Source of the DNA: Aureimonas altamirensis
Lineage (GTDB): Bacteria; Pseudomonadota; Alphaproteobacteria; Rhizobiales; Rhizobiaceae
Direction of reading: 5' to 3'
DNA length: 64,000 nt
NCBI RefSeq assembly: GCF_001463885.1
Contig: NZ_BBWQ01000015.1
Location: 62,001-126,000, forward strand
A program made the translations under genes and the position numbers. This document shows, in pieces, positions 18,705 to 27,956 of the stretch. The notes beneath the pieces are model-generated. The model had not been told where the DNA came from. It saw only the letters and a program-made list of their open reading frames with translations, and made no database searches. Numbering within the stretch: the first letter of the stretch is position 1; each line of letters opens with the position of its first letter.

Positions 18705-19972
18705 GCGGTCTTGTAGCGGCCACGCTCCTGCAATTGCGGCACCACATGCTGCACGAAGGTTTCGAAACTCTCGGGCACCACCGTTCTGGTCAGGTTGAAG
18801 CCGTCGATCTCGCCCTCGTCGATCCACGAGGCCAGCTCGTCCGCCACCTGTCCGCCATCGCCTACGATGGTCGCGTAGCGACCGCCGAGTGCAAGCTCGG
18901 ACAAAAGCTGTCGCTTGGTCAGTTGCCTGTCGCGGGCAAGGCTGGTGGCCGATTGGATGGCGTTCGAGCCGCCATAGGCGATGGGCTCGTCGAGCTCGTA
19001 TCCGGAAAAGTCGATCCCGGTGCTGGCCGAAAAATGCGCCAGTCCCGCCTCGGGGCTGGCATAGGCGAGGTAGTCCGCGTGCCGCTCACGCGCGAGCGCC
19101 TCCGTTTCGTCGGCAACGACGCTGATCCCGACGAATATCTTGACGTCGTCCGGATGCCGGCCGGCGTCCGCTACTGCGGCGCGGAGCTGCCGCGACAGGG
19201 ATCGCGCCCGCGCCTTGTCGGACGCGGCGATGAAGACGCACTCCGCCTCCGCCGCAGCAAAGCGAAGGCCGCGGCCCGAGGAACCCGCCTGGTAGATGAC
19301 CGGGGTGCGCTGCGGCGAGGGCTCGGACAGGTGATATCCCTCCGAGCGATAGAACGGCCCGTCATGATGCACGCGATGCAGCTTTGCCGGGTCGGCATAG
19401 ATGCGGCCGGCGCGATCGCGGCGTACGGCGCCGTCTTCCCAGCTCGTTTCCCATAGCTTGCGGGCCAGCGCCAGATAGTCTTCGGCCCGGTCGTAGCGGC
19501 TGTCGTGCTCGGCCAGCGCATCCTGCCCGACGGCGCGCGCCGCACTGTCGAGATAGCCGGTCACGATGTTCCAGCCGATGCGGCCGTCGGTCAAATGGTC
19601 CAGCGTGGAAAGGCGGCGGGCGAACGTATAGGGATGCTCGACATTGACGTTGACCGTGACGCCGAAACCGAGGTTTCGGGTTACGGCCGCCATGGCCGGA
19701 ACCAGCAGGAGAGGGTCGTTGACGGGGAGCTGGATCGATTCCCGCAACGTCACGTCGACATTGCCGCCATACACGTCATAGACGCCGACGATGTCGGCCA
19801 GGAAAATGCCGTCGAACAGGCCCCGCTCCAGCGTCTGTGCCAGATCCGTCCAGTATTGCAGCGAGGTATAATCCGTGGAGCGGTCGCGCGGATGCGTCCA
19901 GAGCCCATGGTTGATATGGCCGACGCAGTTCATCGCGAAGGCGTTCAGCCTTATTTCCTTGGTGCCGGGCAT
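18620..19972 (-). CDS. NtaA/SnaA/DszA family FMN-dependent monooxygenase
   Basis: A 450-residue bacterial luciferase-like monooxygenase. Typical elements are the opening IRLNAFAMNCVGH, FDGIFLADIVGVYDVYGG near residue 53, GRIGWNIVTGYLDSAARAVG near residue 130, and YQAGSSGRG near residue 228. Relatives open nitrilotriacetate, pristinamycin precursors or dibenzothiophene sulfone using FMNH2. With two SfnB-like proteins and a sulfonate monooxygenase close by, a sulfone or sulfonate substrate is likely. It is the last gene of the msuE-metQNI-sfnB-sfnB-ntaA operon, nine bases after the preceding stop. Its 3' end overlaps the convergent flavoprotein gene. Confidence 0.88.
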   Translation of the reverse strand: MPGTKEIRLNAFAMNCVGHINHGLWTHPRDRSTDYTSLQYWTDLAQTLERGLFDGIFLADIVGVYDVYGGNVDVTLRESIQLPVNDPLLLVPAMAAVTRNLGFGVTVNVNVEHPYTFARRLSTLDHLTDGRIGWNIVTGYLDSAARAVGQDALAEHDSRYDRAEDYLALARKLWETSWEDGAVRRDRAGRIYADPAKLHRVHHDGPFYRSEGYHLSEPSPQRTPVIYQAGSSGRGLRFAAAEAECVFIAASDKARARSLSRQLRAAVADAGRHPDDVKIFVGISVVADETEALARERHADYLAYASPEAGLAHFSASTGIDFSGYELDEPIAYGGSNAIQSATSLARDRQLTKRQLLSELALGGRYATIVGDGGQVADELASWIDEGEIDGFNLTRTVVPESFETFVQHVVPQLQERGRYKTAYTPGTLRNKLFGKGDRRSAALSATAFA

Positions 19973-19981
19973 GATGGCCTT

Positions 19982-21202
19982 TCAGAGCGCGCCGTGGCGG
20001 GGTGGACGCCGATTGTTGAGGTGGAATTGGCCGACGGCCTGGTATTTCCAGCGGACCGGGTCGTGCAGCGTATGGGTGCGGACGTTTCGCCAGTGGCGGT
20101 CGAAGTCGTCGGCCTCCATGCTGGCCGAGGTTCCACCCAGCTCCAGCAGGCGGTTTGCCGCGTCCAGCCCGGCGCGCGTCGAGTGGATGCGCGCTTCGGC
20201 TACCGCAATGGACGCGCGGGCGACGGAATCATCGTCGGGGGCGGACTGTGCCTCGGCCACGATGCGCCCGGCACGCGCCAGCATCGCCTCTGCCGCCCTC
20301 AGCCCCACGCGAACCGCGCCCACCCGGTGGATCGTCAGCGGGTCGTCGGCCGCCGTCTCCACCTTTGCGTCCAACCATGGGCGGGCCCGGTTGCGTATGA
20401 AGTCCAGCATGTCGCGATAGGCGGCTTCGCCGATGCCAAGGTCTATCGCGGCGTGCATCAACTGCGCGAAGGGGCCGATGGTCGTCGCCCGCTCGAACGA
20501 CGCCTGGAAGGGCACAACCGCCGCTTCGTCCACCGTGACCTCGTCGAAGGTGACCGTGCCGCTGCCGGTGACCCGCTGGCCGAACCCATCCCAGTCGTCG
20601 ACGATATCGACACCCTGTGCCACGCGCGGAATAAAGACCAGGTAGGATACGTCGCGTCCGTTTTCCTGCGCGACGGCAAGCGTGGGGATGGTCTGGGCGT
20701 ATAGCGCCCCGGTGCAGTAGAATTTGCGGCCGGAAACGATCACGCGTCTGCCCTCGCGCCGCAGGCGCGTGGTGCGCTTGAAATCGCGCCTGCCGATCTC
20801 GGCCAGCGCGTTGCCGAAGCGGTGCCCGGCCAGTGCCTTGGCGTAGAGGCTTTCCTGCTGCTGCGGGGTGCCGCCGACACGCAGTACCTCCAGCGCGTAG
20901 AAGTGGTTTTGCGGTATCTGGCCGATGGAGCCGTCGCCGCGCGACAGGATGGCGATCACGCGGGCCAGCGTCGCCGGTGAAACCGCCGCCCCGCCGTATT
21001 CGCGCGGCACCGTGATGCCGAAGAGGCCGGCCTCGCTCATCCGGTCCAGCTCTGGCCAGGGCAGGCGCCTGTCCCTGTCGCGCTCTACGGCGCCGACGGC
21101 GAATTCTTCGGAAAGCCGCGTCGCCACATCGATGGCTTCCGCGTCGCTTGCGATGATGGCGATGGCCTGCGTCGCCTCTGTCTGTTCATGCGCCAGCGAC
21201 AT
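19982..21202 (-). CDS. SfnB family sulfur-acquisition oxidoreductase (acyl-CoA dehydrogenase fold)
   Basis: A 406-residue flavoprotein of the acyl-CoA dehydrogenase fold. It opens with an N-terminal helical domain (ERDRDRRLPWPELDRMSEAG), has the SfnB-type IGQIPQNHFYALEVLR near residue 93, and ends with the family signature FDRHWRNVRTHTLHDPVRWK. SfnB proteins are linked to dimethylsulfone and other organosulfur use in Pseudomonas; they probably work as flavin-dependent monooxygenases, not dehydrogenases. It starts three bases after the stop of a paralogue with the same signatures, so the pair arose by duplication or supplies enzymes for two substrates. Confidence 0.9.
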   Translation of the reverse strand: MSLAHEQTEATQAIAIIASDAEAIDVATRLSEEFAVGAVERDRDRRLPWPELDRMSEAGLFGITVPREYGGAAVSPATLARVIAILSRGDGSIGQIPQNHFYALEVLRVGGTPQQQESLYAKALAGHRFGNALAEIGRRDFKRTTRLRREGRRVIVSGRKFYCTGALYAQTIPTLAVAQENGRDVSYLVFIPRVAQGVDIVDDWDGFGQRVTGSGTVTFDEVTVDEAAVVPFQASFERATTIGPFAQLMHAAIDLGIGEAAYRDMLDFIRNRARPWLDAKVETAADDPLTIHRVGAVRVGLRAAEAMLARAGRIVAEAQSAPDDDSVARASIAVAEARIHSTRAGLDAANRLLELGGTSASMEADDFDRHWRNVRTHTLHDPVRWKYQAVGQFHLNNRRPPRHGAL

Positions 21203-21205
21203 GGT

Positions 21206-22417
21206 TCAATTCCATTGGTGGCGTGCCGGCAACGCCCCGTTCAATTGATGATTGCCGATCAGATGGTATTTCCAGCGGACAGGGTCGTGCAGCGTGTGCA
21301 CCCGGGCGTTGCGCCAATGCCTGTCCAGCGCATGGCCGGCCCGCGTCGAGGCAGCACCGGCAAGGTCGAACAGCGTTTCGGCGGCGGCCAGCGCGCTTTC
21401 CGTGGTAAGTATCTTGGCTTCCGCCACCGCCACCGATGCCGCGGCGCTGCTGTCCGCCGTTACGGGGCGGGCGGCGATGGCGTCGAGCGTCGCGGCTGCC
21501 TCGTACAGCACGGCCTGGGCGGCATGATAATCGGCAATGAGGGCGCCGAAGCTGTGGATGATGGTGGGATCGTCCTGCGCGCTTTCCAGTCCGGAATCCA
21601 TCCACGGCCTTGCCCGCGTACGGACGAAGTCGGCCGCATCGTCCAGCGCGGCCTTGGCGATGCCGCTGTCGATGGCGGCTTGGATCAGTTGCGAGATCGG
21701 GCCGGCAAGCCCGGGACGCTCGGCGAATTGCCAGACGGGGATGATGTCGGCCGGCTCGACCGCGACCCGGTCGAAAACCACCGTGCCGCTTGCGGTGGTG
21801 CGCTGGCCGAAGGAACGCCAGTCGTCTTCCACCCGCACGCCGGGCGCGTCGTGGCGCACCCAGACCTGCACGGGGCGGCCCTCTTCGTCGGCGGCGCGGG
21901 TGGGTATCCAATGGGCGAAGATAGCGCCGGTGGAGTAGAAGCGTTCGCCGGTCAGCACCAGCCGTCCATCCAGGCGTTGCAGCTTCGTCTGGTTGTATGT
22001 CAGGGCGCGGCGGCCTTTTTCCGGGCCGGCATTGCCGATCCGGTGCCCGGCCAGGATGTCGGCAAAGAAGCGGCTTTGCTGCTGCGGGGTGCCGATATCG
22101 CGCAGCAGCGCGACGACACCGAACTGGTTTTGCGGAATCTGCCCCAGCGAGGCATCCGCTGCGGAGATGATCTCGAACACTTCCACCAGCGTCCTGAGGC
22201 CAAGTTCCGGCCCGCCATGCGCACGCGGCACCGTCAGGGTGCCAAGCCCGCTGGCCGTATAGGCGGCGATCTCTTCGAAGGGGAGCCGCCGGTCGCGATC
22301 CCGCTCGATCGCACCTTCGGCAAAGCCCGCCGCAAGCCGGCGGGCCGCCTCGATGGCTTCCAAATGGCTTTCGATGCGCTGCGGGCGCACCGGAGCCTCC
22401 GGGCGAGGTTGCGTCAT
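21206..22417 (-). CDS. SfnB family sulfur-acquisition oxidoreductase, second copy
   Basis: A 403-residue paralogue of the protein at 19982-21202. Shared landmarks are ERDRDRRLPFEEIAAYTASG, LGQIPQNQFGVVALLRDIG, GRRAL with the following active-site loop, ERFYSTGAIFAHWIPT, and the end LDRHWRNARVHTLHDPVRWK. Sequence drift between the copies is large, so they are not a recent duplication. It lies 16 bases downstream of metI in the organosulfur operon. Probable role: flavin-dependent oxidation of an imported sulfone or sulfonate, using FMNH2 or FADH2 from the MsuE-type reductase. Confidence 0.9.
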   Translation of the reverse strand: MTQPRPEAPVRPQRIESHLEAIEAARRLAAGFAEGAIERDRDRRLPFEEIAAYTASGLGTLTVPRAHGGPELGLRTLVEVFEIISAADASLGQIPQNQFGVVALLRDIGTPQQQSRFFADILAGHRIGNAGPEKGRRALTYNQTKLQRLDGRLVLTGERFYSTGAIFAHWIPTRAADEEGRPVQVWVRHDAPGVRVEDDWRSFGQRTTASGTVVFDRVAVEPADIIPVWQFAERPGLAGPISQLIQAAIDSGIAKAALDDAADFVRTRARPWMDSGLESAQDDPTIIHSFGALIADYHAAQAVLYEAAATLDAIAARPVTADSSAAASVAVAEAKILTTESALAAAETLFDLAGAASTRAGHALDRHWRNARVHTLHDPVRWKYHLIGNHQLNGALPARHQWN

Positions 22418-22433
22418 GAGGATCTCCTTCGCC

Positions 22434-23087
22434 TCAACGGTCGGACAAGGCGCGTACGGCGCGGTCGCCGATAAACTGCACGCTCATCACCATGGCGATC
22501 AGCACGGCGATGACGGCCAGCATCACCGTGGTATCGAAGCGCTGGTATCCGTAGCGGATCGCCATGTCGCCGAGGCCGCCGGCGCCCACCGCGCCCGCCA
22601 TGGCCGACGCGCCGATCATCGTCACGACGGTGATGGTAAAGCCGCCCACGATGCCGGGCAGCGCCTCCGGCAGTAGGACATGGCGCACGATATGCCGGCG
22701 CCGGCAGCCCATGGCCTCGGCTGCCTCGATCAGGCCGCGGTCGATGCCACGGATGCTGACTTCCGCGATGCGCGCGAAAAACGGCGTGGCGCTGATCGAC
22801 AATGGTACGATGGCGGCCCAGACACCGATGGTGGTGCCGGCAAGAAGCCGGGTCAACGGAATGAGGGCGACCAGCAACACGATGAAGGGCGTTGCCCGGA
22901 ACCCGTTGACGATGGCGCCGAGGACCGCGTTGAGGCGCGGCGCGGGGCGGATGCCGCCCGGCGCCGTCGCCACCAGCAGCACGGCCAGCGGAATGCCGAA
23001 CAGGACGGCCAGCCCGGCCGACACGCCCACCATCAGGCTGGTGTCCAGAAAGGCGTTCCACAGGCGTTCAAGCATCGTTGCGGACAT
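22434..23087 (-). CDS. metI: MetI-type ABC transporter permease
   Basis: A 217-residue inner-membrane permease with five helices, the MetI length. The ATPase-contacting EAA loop reads [25 protein letters not shown] in two parts near residue 122, and [20 protein letters not shown] and [18 protein letters not shown] are the family elements. It works with the MetN and MetQ proteins encoded just upstream. Its start overlaps the metN end by 20 bases. Within this sulfur cluster the transporter may carry a sulfonate, sulfone or methionine derivative in place of D-methionine. Confidence 0.92.
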   Translation of the reverse strand: MSATMLERLWNAFLDTSLMVGVSAGLAVLFGIPLAVLLVATAPGGIRPAPRLNAVLGAIVNGFRATPFIVLLVALIPLTRLLAGTTIGVWAAIVPLSISATPFFARIAEVSIRGIDRGLIEAAEAMGCRRRHIVRHVLLPEALPGIVGGFTITVVTMIGASAMAGAVGAGGLGDMAIRYGYQRFDTTVMLAVIAVLIAMVMSVQFIGDRAVRALSDR

Positions 23088-24237
23088 AGCCGATCACCTT
23101 TGCGGTTGGAGACAGGCGGGCAAGGGTTTGCGGTGCCGGGTCGTCGCCGGATACAGCCAGCAGCAGCCGGCCATGGGTATGACCCTGCGTCCGCTCCAGT
23201 GCCGCATGCAGAAGCGCAACCGGCGCCGACAGGGCGGCGGCGATGGCCGAGATGTCCGGCGTACCGTCCGCGCCGGTGTAATGCAGCGCGATAAGTGCGC
23301 TGTCGGCCGGGCCTGCGCGTGTCGCATGCAGCCGGGCGGCGATGTCTTCGGGCAGGTCGCGCGTCAGCGGCTGCAACAAGGCGCGCGTGGCATCGGCCTG
23401 CGGGTCGCCAAAGACCTGCCAGACCGGACCGTTTTCGACGATACGCCCCTTTTCCAGCACCACGACGTCGTCGCAGATTTCGCGGATGACGCTCATCTCG
23501 TGCGTGATCAGGATGATCGTCAGGCCAAGGCGGCGGTTGATGTCCTTCAGCAGCGACAGGATCGACAGGGTCGTTTCCGGATCGAGCGCCGAGGTGGCCT
23601 CGTCGCACAGCAGGATTTCCGGATTGGAGACGATGGCGCGGGCAATGCCGACGCGCTGCTTCTGCCCGCCGGAGAGGCGCGATGGATAGACGCGGTGCTT
23701 TTCGGACAGGCCGACGAGGTCGAGCGCCTGCGTGACGCGCGGGCCGATGTCCGCTTTCGGCACGCCGGCGACGGAAAGGGGCAGGGCGACATTGTCCCAT
23801 ACCGTCTTGGCGGACAGAAGGTTGAAATGCTGGAAGATCATGCCGATGCGCCGACGCAGCCCGACCAGCCCCTCGGTGTCGAGCCCGGAAATATCCGCGC
23901 CGTTGACGAGAACGCGTCCGCTGCTGGGCATCTCCAGCCGGTTGATCAGGCGGATCAGGCTGGATTTGCCGGCCCCGCTGCGGCCGATGATCCCGCAGAT
24001 CGAGCCGGGACGCACCGTCAGATCGATATTGGCGAGTGCGGCGACATCGCCTGTCCTGGACGCATAGGTTTTGCTGATGCCCGCCAGTTGCACCGAGCCG
24101 GCTGCACGCGACGCCTGGCCGGCCGGCAGGCTTGCCGCCACCGCCGCCGGGCGGGCCGGCGCCTTTCGGCCGGGCAGCGTTTCGAGCGTGTGCCGCTGCA
24201 GCGGCTCGAACAGGATGGACAAGCGCCGCTCCCTCAA
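23068..24237 (-). CDS. metN: MetN-type ABC transporter ATPase with C-terminal NIL domain
   Basis: A 389-residue ATPase. Walker A is GRSGAGKSS near residue 88, the signature is [15 protein letters not shown] near 184, and Walker B is [15 protein letters not shown] near 205; the C-terminal NIL regulatory domain occupies about residues 300-389. The N-terminus carries about 50 residues beyond the usual MetN start. No ATG occurs there: the best coupled start is TTG 24237-24235, which overlaps the metQ stop (TTGA); a second TTG lies five codons later. The extension is Ala/Gly/Arg-rich and without recognised domain. Confidence 0.9.
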   Translation of the reverse strand: MRERRLSILFEPLQRHTLETLPGRKAPARPAAVAASLPAGQASRAAGSVQLAGISKTYASRTGDVAALANIDLTVRPGSICGIIGRSGAGKSSLIRLINRLEMPSSGRVLVNGADISGLDTEGLVGLRRRIGMIFQHFNLLSAKTVWDNVALPLSVAGVPKADIGPRVTQALDLVGLSEKHRVYPSRLSGGQKQRVGIARAIVSNPEILLCDEATSALDPETTLSILSLLKDINRRLGLTIILITHEMSVIREICDDVVVLEKGRIVENGPVWQVFGDPQADATRALLQPLTRDLPEDIAARLHATRAGPADSALIALHYTGADGTPDISAIAAALSAPVALLHAALERTQGHTHGRLLLAVSGDDPAPQTLARLSPTAKVIGYVRNDA

Positions 24238-25043
24238 TTCTTCCAGGCCAGGACGTAGAGCTGCGGGTCTTTGGCAAAGGCCGTGTCGATCACGTCCGCT
24301 ACCTCGGGCGAGGACTGGTAGATTTCGATGAAGCGCTTGATGTCGGCGCGGTCCACATCCTCGCTGCGCGTCACGAAGCGGATGGCGAACTGGCGATCCT
24401 CGATGCCGGAATAGATCAGCCCGGCCGACGGGTCGAACGTGCCCGATGCCACGATGAAATGCGGGTAGCCGACCGACAGGTCGACATCGGGCGTCACCCG
24501 CACGAGCTGCGGCCCTTCCACTTCGCTGAAGGTGAGGTTGCGCGGATTATCGACGATGTCGTCGAGGCTGCCGAGGAAACCGACCCCTTCCTTCAGGGTA
24601 ATCAGCCCGGCGCGCTCCAGAAGCAGCAGGCCGCGACCCTGGTTGACCGGGTCGTTGGGAATGGCGACCGTTCCGCCGTCCGGAATTTCGTCGAAGCTTT
24701 TGTGGCGCAGGGAATAAAGGCCGATATTGGACAGCGCCCCGACGCCGGCAATGGCGAAATCGTAGCCGCGCTCCTTGATGGCATTGTCCAGAAAGGGCTT
24801 GTGCTGGAAATAGTTGACATCGATATCGCCCGATTGCAGCGCGACGTTGGGCGTCGTCCAGTCGGTGAACTCGATCACCTCCACCTCGATGTTCTCGCCC
24901 CGTGCGATTTCGGCCGCCTTGGCGACGCTGTCGCCATAGGCGCCGGGCACGACGCCGATCTTCAGATCCTGCGCCAGCGCAGGATGGAGCGGCAGAACGG
25001 ACATCCCGACTGCAAGGAGTGCCCAGAGGGAGCGGTAGTTCAT
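24234..25043 (-). CDS. metQ: MetQ/NlpA family substrate-binding protein
   Basis: A 269-residue periplasmic binding protein. Residues 1-24 are a Sec signal with an ALA cleavage motif ([10 protein letters not shown]) and no lipobox Cys, unlike many MetQ lipoproteins. Family landmarks are [25 protein letters not shown] near residue 78, and [20 protein letters not shown] near residue 126. ATG 25043 was chosen because longer readings have no signal peptide. It lies 62 bases downstream of msuE. The specific substrate may be an organosulfur compound given the surrounding monooxygenases. Confidence 0.92.
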   Translation of the reverse strand: MNYRSLWALLAVGMSVLPLHPALAQDLKIGVVPGAYGDSVAKAAEIARGENIEVEVIEFTDWTTPNVALQSGDIDVNYFQHKPFLDNAIKERGYDFAIAGVGALSNIGLYSLRHKSFDEIPDGGTVAIPNDPVNQGRGLLLLERAGLITLKEGVGFLGSLDDIVDNPRNLTFSEVEGPQLVRVTPDVDLSVGYPHFIVASGTFDPSAGLIYSGIEDRQFAIRFVTRSEDVDRADIKRFIEIYQSSPEVADVIDTAFAKDPQLYVLAWKN

Positions 25044-25105
25044 CGCGTTAGCTTTCCTGCTTGTTGGTGGGGCCTGCTTGGTGGTGGGGCTCGGCGGTCG
25101 GCCGG

Positions 25106-25663
25106 TCATTCGGCGGCGATTGCGGTCGCCAGACGGGGAAAGAAGGCTCCGATATCGGCGACCGCCTCGTCGATGCGAGCCGACAGGGCCGGGGCCGATA
25201 CGCGGTATTCCAGAAAATCGGCAGTGGAGGCGTAAACGGAGGTGGGCAGCGTATGCGCCATGAAGAAGCCGAACAGCGGCCGCAACTGGTGCTCGACCAT
25301 CAGGGCATGCCGGTCGCCGCCGCCGGTTGCGGCGATCAGCACCGGCTTGCCGCGCAATGCCTCGGGCTGGATCAGGTCTATGAAGTGCTTGAAGAGACCA
25401 GGGTAGGAGCCCTTGAAGGTCGGCGATCCGATCAGCAGCAGATCGGCCTGCGTCACCTCTGCCACGATATCTGCGGCCTGCCTGTCGAGTTGCGAGGGCC
25501 ACTGCGCCGCACCGAGCGAGGGGCCGACATCGCCGAGGTCACGGACAGTGCTGGAAAAGCCGTAGGCTGCCGACGCCCGGTCCGCGATCTCCTGCAGCAG
25601 CGAAACCGTCCGGGATGGCCGGTTGTAGGAGCCGGCAAATGCCACGAGCCTTGGTTTCGTCAT
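25106..25663 (-). CDS. msuE: NAD(P)H-dependent FMN reductase (MsuE/SsuE type)
   Basis: A 185-residue flavodoxin-fold reductase. The FMN-phosphate loop is AGSYNRPSRT at residues 9-18, and LLLIGSPTFKGSYPGLFKHF near residue 78 and LIAATGGGDRHALMVEHQLRP near residue 107 are the MsuE/SsuE landmarks. It supplies FMNH2 to the sulfonate and NtaA-type monooxygenases. ATG 25663 follows GAGGGCGAC; an in-frame ATG eight codons upstream has a poorer ribosome site. It heads the seven-gene leftward operon ending at 18620. Confidence 0.9.
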   Translation of the reverse strand: MTKPRLVAFAGSYNRPSRTVSLLQEIADRASAAYGFSSTVRDLGDVGPSLGAAQWPSQLDRQAADIVAEVTQADLLLIGSPTFKGSYPGLFKHFIDLIQPEALRGKPVLIAATGGGDRHALMVEHQLRPLFGFFMAHTLPTSVYASTADFLEYRVSAPALSARIDEAVADIGAFFPRLATAIAAE

Positions 25664-25723
25664 GTCGCCCTCTTCGTCCTCGTTCATGAAGACAGGCTAG
25701 GCGGCTGGAGAACCCAAGGAAAA

Positions 25724-25749
25724 GAAAAATCTATCGATTTTATGTATTA
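25724..25749. promoter_or_regulatory. AT-rich perfect dyad upstream of msuE
   Basis: AAAATC (25726-25731) and GATTTT (25736-25741) are perfect complements four bases apart, in an AT-rich island about 63 bp upstream of msuE. The block shares TCTAT, ATTTT and ATGTA in the same order with 15990-16013 upstream of the ssuD-like gene. It is a candidate site for a common sulfur-starvation regulator; the gene for that regulator is not in the window. Confidence 0.5.
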
Positions 25750-25761
25750 AATGGGAAAGCG

Positions 25762-26544
25762 TTACCCCGGTCCGGCCTCGGACAGAAGGTCCTGGCGCTT
25801 GAGCCGGACACCGCTGATTTTCTGCGCCATCATGAGGGTGATAAGCCCGGTGATCTGGGCTGCGGCGGCATCTACGGGCAAGCCGCCGCTGCGTATGTTG
25901 GAGACGCAGTTGCGGGCGGAGTCCGGCGTACCGGGCCGGGCATCGAAGGTGACGTAGGCGCCGAGGCTGTCGGCCGCCGAAAGACCGGGCCGCTCTCCCA
26001 CCAGAACGACGACGCAGCGCGCCTTGAGTTCGGCGCAGATCCAGTCACCCAGCGCGACGCGCGCCTGATGGGCGATCACCACGGGCGCAACCGTCCAGCC
26101 GGCGGCGGACGCCTTGTCGCCCAGCACCTTGGCGAGCGGGGCGGCGTTGAGCGCGACGGCGGTGGCCGAAAGCCCGTCGGCGACAACGAAAGCAATGTCG
26201 AAGCCGCCCGTGCCGACCGCCGCGCCGAGCGCGTTGCGGCTACCTTGCGACAAGGTGCGTCCAAGGTCGGGTCTTCGCAGATACTCCGCCCGGTCGGATG
26301 CCTCCGAATACACCTCGATGGCGCTTTCGCCCGCCGGACCCAGCGCCGTGCGGAGGGCCGCTGCATCCATGCCGGTCCACACGGCTTCGCGCGCGCGGGC
26401 ATGATCGAGGTTGAAGCGCAGGGCCGCTCGGGTGGGGATGCCGGAGCCGACGGCGCCAAGCGAGATGCGCGCCTCGGTGCGGTCGCGCAGTTCGTCCAGC
26501 CGGGTCGGCGAAACGGCGCGTGCGTCTTCAGGGTCGCTGGTCAT
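25762..26544 (-). CDS. eutC: Ethanolamine ammonia-lyase small subunit
   Basis: A 260-residue EutC, of typical length. Landmarks are TEARISLGAVGSGIPTRA near residue 23, the coenzyme-B12 contact region VVADGLSATAVALNAAPL near residue 120, LVGERPGLSAADSLGAYV near residue 185 and the conserved RNCVSNIR near residue 214. With EutB it forms the adenosylcobalamin-dependent enzyme that splits ethanolamine to acetaldehyde and ammonia. Its ATG overlaps the eutB stop (ATGA). No EutA reactivase or microcompartment shell genes accompany it, as in other non-compartment eutBC loci. Confidence 0.96.
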   Translation of the reverse strand: MTSDPEDARAVSPTRLDELRDRTEARISLGAVGSGIPTRAALRFNLDHARAREAVWTGMDAAALRTALGPAGESAIEVYSEASDRAEYLRRPDLGRTLSQGSRNALGAAVGTGGFDIAFVVADGLSATAVALNAAPLAKVLGDKASAAGWTVAPVVIAHQARVALGDWICAELKARCVVVLVGERPGLSAADSLGAYVTFDARPGTPDSARNCVSNIRSGGLPVDAAAAQITGLITLMMAQKISGVRLKRQDLLSEAGPG

Positions 26545-27935
26545 GCGGCAAGGCCGATCATGCGGGTGGCGTCGCGCAGCGCCGGCGGTATCAGCGCAGG
26601 GTCGGCGGCCAGCCGGCCGTGCCCATCGACGATGCCGGTCTCAAGCAACCACGCCTCGAATTCGGGGGCGGGGCGGCGGTGCAGGCATTCCCGCGCAAAG
26701 ACGGCGTCATGGTGCGACAGCGACTGGTAGTTGAGCATGATGTCGTCCGCACCGGGCACGGTGATCACGAAATGCACGTTGGCGGCGCACAGCATGGTCA
26801 GGAGAACGTCCATATCCTCGCCGTCGGCATCGGCATGGTTGGTGTAGCAGACGTCGACGCCCATCGGCAGGCCGAGCAGCTTGCCGCAGAAATGGTCTTC
26901 GAGCCCGGCGCGCACGATCTGCTTGCCATTGTAAAGATATTCCGGGCCGATGAACCCGACGACCGTATTGACGAGCAGCGGAGAGAATTCACGCGCGACC
27001 GCGTAGGCGCGCGCTTCCATCGTCTGCTGGTCGATGCCGAAATTGGCGTCGGCCGACAGGGCGGCGCCCTGGCCGGTTTCGAAGTACATGAACTGTCCGT
27101 CGGCAGGGCAGCGTCCAAGCGACCGCCCGGCATCGAAGGCCTCCCGCAGGATGGCGAGATCGATGCCGAATCCGGAATTGGCCTTCTGCGAACCCGCGAT
27201 GGATTGGAAGACGAGATCGACGGGGGCGCCGCGCGCCATGGCCTCGATGGCGACGGTTACGTGGCCCAGGCAGCAGCTCTGCGTCGGAATGGCCAGCCGC
27301 AGGCGCAGCGTTTCCAGAAGCTCGACGATGCGGATGTAGTCTTCCAGCGTGTCGGTGGCCGGGTTAACGCCGATCACCGCATCGCCCGACCCCATCAGGA
27401 GGCCGTCGAGCGCCGAAACCAGGATGCCGTCGGATGCGTCGCGCGGATGGTTCGGCTGGTTGCGGGTGGACAGCCGTCCCGGCAGGCCGATCGTGCTGCG
27501 GAACCGCGTGACGACGCGGCGCTTGGCGGCGATGGCGACAAGGTCCTGCAGGCGGCAGAGCTTCGACACGGCCGCGACCATTTCCGGTGTCAGGCCCCAT
27601 GTCAGTCTTTCCAGCGCGTCGGCATCGGCGGCGGGCGAGAGCAGCCATTCGCGAAACTCGCCCACCGTGAGGCTGGCGACGGGGGCGAAGGCCGCCGGAT
27701 CGTGCTGCCGGGCTATGAGGTCGGAAACCTCGTCATCATCGATCAGGGCCTCCCGCAGGAACGCGTCGAGCGGCAGGTCGGCAAGGCACATCTGGGCGGC
27801 GAGGCGCTCCACGGGGCCTTGCGCGGCGAGCCCCGCGAGCTGGTCACCGGAGCGTTCCGGCGTGGCCTTGGCCAACAGGTCGCGCAAATCGGCGAAGGCG
27901 AAACGCGTTCCCTCGATCGTCGTGGCGTAACCCAT
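26541..27935 (-). CDS. eutB: Ethanolamine ammonia-lyase large subunit
   Basis: A 464-residue EutB, the usual length, forming the substrate-binding TIM barrel. Recognised elements are RFRSTIGLPGRLSTRNQPNH near residue 147, the active-site region DAVIGVNPATDT, SCCLGHVTVAIEAMARGAPV and GADDIMLNYQSLSHHDA. It binds ethanolamine and coenzyme B12 with EutC. ATG 27935 has an AGGAG site. It lies 21 bases downstream of a HisN-like phosphatase gene in a ten-gene operon, a context not typical of known eut loci. The product acetaldehyde could feed the aldehyde dehydrogenase at 3630-5147. Confidence 0.97.
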   Translation of the reverse strand: MGYATTIEGTRFAFADLRDLLAKATPERSGDQLAGLAAQGPVERLAAQMCLADLPLDAFLREALIDDDEVSDLIARQHDPAAFAPVASLTVGEFREWLLSPAADADALERLTWGLTPEMVAAVSKLCRLQDLVAIAAKRRVVTRFRSTIGLPGRLSTRNQPNHPRDASDGILVSALDGLLMGSGDAVIGVNPATDTLEDYIRIVELLETLRLRLAIPTQSCCLGHVTVAIEAMARGAPVDLVFQSIAGSQKANSGFGIDLAILREAFDAGRSLGRCPADGQFMYFETGQGAALSADANFGIDQQTMEARAYAVAREFSPLLVNTVVGFIGPEYLYNGKQIVRAGLEDHFCGKLLGLPMGVDVCYTNHADADGEDMDVLLTMLCAANVHFVITVPGADDIMLNYQSLSHHDAVFARECLHRRPAPEFEAWLLETGIVDGHGRLAADPALIPPALRDATRMIGLAA

Positions 27936-27956
27936 GCTTCTCCTTTTCCGCGACCG

